Shown: one piece after another, positions 5,236 to 7,326 of the stretch | Position numbering within the stretch: position 1 is the first letter of the stretch | Layout: each line of letters starts with the position of its first letter | DNA from: Prevotellaceae bacterium | Lineage (GTDB): Bacteria > Bacteroidota > Bacteroidia > Bacteroidales > UBA932 | NCBI GenBank assembly: GCA_031279735.1 | Contig: JAITHX010000071.1 | Location: 1 to 7,326 of the forward strand | DNA: 7,326 nucleotides | Direction of reading: 5' to 3' | Position numbers and translations under genes: made by a program | The notes under the pieces: model-generated | Told to the model about the DNA's origin: nothing | What the model saw: only the letters and a program-made list of their open reading frames with translations | Databases searched by the model: none

Positions 5236-5255
5236 CTTTCTTTTTTCGAAGAAAG
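5236..5255. promoter_or_regulatory. Inverted repeat between -33 and -7, possible operator
   Basis: CTTTCTT (5236-5242) and AAGAAAG (5249-5255) form a perfect 7-bp inverted repeat with a 6-bp spacer, placed immediately upstream of the -7 box. This is where a repressor would block RNA polymerase. Autoregulation by the module is plausible but not shown. Confidence 0.4.
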
Positions 5256-5284
5256 GATTTTGTTGCTTCTCGCGGCAAACTCCT

Positions 5285-5315
5285 AAAAAAGAGGCTGCCT
5301 CGTTAGGACAGCCTC
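5285..5315 (-). terminator. Rho-independent terminator of the SusC/SusD operon
   Basis: GAGGCTG (5291-5297) and CAGCCTC (5309-5315) form a 7-bp GC-rich stem. On the minus strand the stem is followed directly by six T (5290-5285). It lies 135 bp past the SusD-like stop codon, and nothing recognisable lies between. It separates the operon from the DUF3791-like promoter. Confidence 0.8.
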
Positions 5316-5450
5316 CTCACTTAAACTAAAAATTTCTATGAATCAAGAAGTATAAAATTTATTCTCCGTGTGCATATAAACGCATATTGTTTCACATTTG
5401 TTCAACGTTTGCAACACATTTTTCGGGCAGCCGCAGTATAACAACCGTAA

Positions 5451-6980
5451 CTATTTGAGTATCCACATCAGTTCGTTCACGTCGTCGTTGCCGTTGAACT
5501 GCCGTTTGACGGCTTCCTCGACGTTTTCACGATTGTAGTCGTATTCGCGTTGCTCGTACATCCAGCGCACGGGCATGCGGTCGGGCTTCGTGTTCAGATT
5601 GGTGGCTGGATTGACGGGCAGGCGCGGGTATCCGGTACGGCGGTATTCGTAGTAGCAGTCGTAGGTGTAGTGCATGAACTTGTCGATGTATTTCTGCATG
5701 ATGATTTTGTTCAGATTGCTCTCGAACGCTGCGGCGCCGGATGTCAGCTGAATTGCGGGAGTGGCGAGAAAACCCTGAATGTAGTCGTCGGTCATTTTCC
5801 TGTCGTGATGATATTTGGCGTTGTCGGGCGTGTTGCTTGCCGTGAACTTCATGCTTGCTTCGATGCCTCTCAGGTAGTACTGGCTGGCGTTGCCCGAAAT
5901 CCAGCCGCGCAGACAGGCTTCGGCGAGTATGAAATTCTGTTCGGCATAGCCGATGCGGATGAGCGGCTGACAGGCTTCCAGTTCGTAGTAGCGTGCGTTC
6001 ATGTTGGATATGCTGCCGGTGGTGAACAGGGTTCCGAGTTCGTCGAACGGACGCGAAGGATCCACGCCGAGATATGCGTCCCATTCGCTGGCGGCGATGT
6101 CGGCTTCGGTTTTAGCACGGGCGGGCTGAGCATAGTGGAACATGCGGTAGTCGCCGTGCCGTTTCAGCGAATCGATGAGCATGACGGTCATTTCCGGATA
6201 GCTGTGGAAATTGTTTATTGAGGTGTGCGTCGGATACTTCTGCGAAGCGGTGTTGGCGAACACCAGCTGGAAATTGTCGGCGTTGGACGTCATCAGCTGA
6301 CGTTCGGCAAGGATTTTCGCAAAGCGCTGTTTGATGTTCAGCTCGGCGTCGGATTCCTTCCGTGAAAGATTGAGCAGCACTTTCAGTTGAAATACCGATG
6401 TGGCGATTTTCCATTTTTCGGGATCGCCTCCATATACGACGTCGCCGTCGAATTTGCGGGTGGCGGTCGAGAAATGTCGGTATGCCGCATCAAGGTCGTC
6501 GAGAATATGTTTCATAACGTCCTTTTGCGTGTCGTATTTCGGTTTCGCTACGCCTTCTTCGCCTTTCATCGCTTCGGAATACGGGATGTCGCCCAGCGAG
6601 AGCGAGAGATCAAACAGCCGGTAGGCTTTTATAAACAGAGCAAGACCCTGATATGACTCTTTGTGAACGTCGTTAGCCGCTTCAACCATCTTCAAACAGT
6701 TGGTCAAACTCATATAAACGCCCATTCCTGTTCTTGAAATACGGTTATACTGCACGTCGTCCTGCGCTTCGCCCCATGCGATGTGTTTGCTCAGCATGTG
6801 GTCGTAAGAGTAGCCCTTGTTTGCCGGTTTCGCCATCATGTCCTTGATTTGTTTCGTTGCCAGCATGGAGGAGGTTGAACTCGTGGTGGCGTTGGGATTC
6901 GAGTTGATTTCGTCGAAATGGCTGCAAGCCTGAGACGCCGTCAGAACGATAGCCGCGATACAATAATATATTCTTTTCAT
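5451..6980 (-). CDS. SusD-like outer-membrane lipoprotein (SusD/RagB, SusD-like_2 type)
   Basis: The product is 509 aa, a normal length for the family, starting at the ATG at 6980. Residues 1-18 are a hydrophobic signal; C19 after S-Q-A is the expected lipidation site although the lipobox is loose, and D-E follows at 22-23. The N-terminal S-N-P-N-A-T-T motif (27-33), a TPR-like helical body, and the late block I-I-M-Q-K-Y-I-D-K-F...EYRRTGYPRLPVNPATN are hallmarks of the SusD-like_2 group. The protein sits on the cell surface as a lid over its SusC-like transporter and captures oligosaccharides, peptides or other nutrients. The transporter gene ends 13 bp upstream, so the two are co-transcribed. 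A hairpin terminator follows. No glycoside hydrolase, sulfatase or peptidase is in view, so the substrate cannot be named. Confidence 0.95.
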   Translation of the reverse strand: MKRIYYCIAAIVLTASQACSHFDEINSNPNATTSSTSSMLATKQIKDMMAKPANKGYSYDHMLSKHIAWGEAQDDVQYNRISRTGMGVYMSLTNCLKMVEAANDVHKESYQGLALFIKAYRLFDLSLSLGDIPYSEAMKGEEGVAKPKYDTQKDVMKHILDDLDAAYRHFSTATRKFDGDVVYGGDPEKWKIATSVFQLKVLLNLSRKESDAELNIKQRFAKILAERQLMTSNADNFQLVFANTASQKYPTHTSINNFHSYPEMTVMLIDSLKRHGDYRMFHYAQPARAKTEADIAASEWDAYLGVDPSRPFDELGTLFTTGSISNMNARYYELEACQPLIRIGYAEQNFILAEACLRGWISGNASQYYLRGIEASMKFTASNTPDNAKYHHDRKMTDDYIQGFLATPAIQLTSGAAAFESNLNKIIMQKYIDKFMHYTYDCYYEYRRTGYPRLPVNPATNLNTKPDRMPVRWMYEQREYDYNRENVEEAVKRQFNGNDDVNELMWILK

Positions 6981-6993
6981 GATTAAACTGTTT

Positions 6994-7326
6994 TTAAAAA
7001 TTCAACTTGATGTTTACGCCAACGTAGCGTATGGACGGAGAATTGATGGTTTCCGATTCGGAGTCGATGTCGGAGAAACGCACGTCCTTGTTCCATACGA
7101 ACAGGTTCTGTCCGGTGAGTGCTACGTTTGCGCCTTTCATGCCGAGTTTGCTGTAGATCGTTTTCGGTATCGCGTATGATATCGAAAGTTCGCGCAGTTT
7201 GATGAACGTTTTGCTGCGGAGGAAGAGACTTGTCTGCTGGGTTTCCGAAGTTCTGCGCTTGTAGTTTTCGTAGGACACTTCGGTGTCGTTCGGAGCAAAC
7301 ACGCGGGTGTCTTCGGTGATGTTTCC
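6994..7326 (-). CDS. SusC-like TonB-dependent transporter, C-terminal 110 residues only
   Basis: The open frame enters from the right edge and stops at the TAA at 6994-6996. The visible end has the standard SusC/RagA closing blocks: RSKTFIKLRELSISYAIPK, then LTGQNLFVWNKD, then PSIRYVGVNIKLNF with the terminal aromatic residue needed for barrel assembly. The protein is a 22-stranded outer-membrane barrel that imports the nutrient captured by SusD, powered by TonB. The plug domain, signal peptide and any carboxypeptidase-like N-terminal domain are outside the window. It is the upstream gene of the pair, 13 bp before the SusD-like start. Confidence 0.92.
   Translation of the reverse strand, partial: GNITEDTRVFAPNDTEVSYENYKRRTSETQQTSLFLRSKTFIKLRELSISYAIPKTIYSKLGMKGANVALTGQNLFVWNKDVRFSDIDSESETINSPSIRYVGVNIKLNF

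Overview
The window looks like a chromosome segment of a Bacteroidota bacterium, most likely order Bacteroidales. The evidence is a SusC/SusD-type outer-membrane pair at the right edge, TAnnTTTG-type -7 promoter boxes, a DUF3791/DUF3990-type small-gene module, and hairpin terminator and repeat styles common in that group. Genus cannot be assigned from this sequence.

Left part (1-2463, minus strand): a tight three-gene operon of exported proteins. In transcription order these are a 223-aa secreted, Lys/Ala-rich helical protein; a 297-aa secreted protein with a DUF4384-like C-terminal half; and a WG-repeat protein of at least 296 aa that runs off the left edge. Gaps of 4 and 5 bp show they are made together. 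The arrangement suggests an envelope-associated function, but the sequence does not reveal the activity.

Middle-left (2464-3228): a gene-free divergent intergenic region full of nested repeats. It holds about 27-bp inverted ends, two roughly 190-bp direct copies of a GC-rich palindromic block carrying a 20-bp tandem unit (three units in one copy, two in the other), a solo copy of a 22-bp end sequence, and a 33-bp direct repeat directly in front of the next gene.

Middle (3268-4608, plus strand): a complete AAA_14/DUF4143-type ATPase of 446 aa with intact Walker A and B motifs and a PD-(D/E)XK-like C-terminal signature. It is bracketed by inverted copies of the 22-bp end sequence. The right-hand copy is also one end of a 148-bp MITE-like element with a near-perfect 36-bp hairpin.

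Middle-right (4846-5255, minus strand): a small DUF3791-like gene with its own promoter box, translationally coupled by an ATGA overlap to the start of a DUF3990-like gene. The second gene is broken: its 5' end and one internal piece survive in two frames, so this is a decayed toxin-antitoxin-like module.

Right part (5285-7326, minus strand): the 3' end of a SusC-like TonB-dependent transporter, a complete SusD-like lipoprotein 13 bp downstream of it, and a hairpin terminator. Together the two form an outer-membrane nutrient-uptake complex. No adjacent enzyme or regulator is visible to indicate the substrate.
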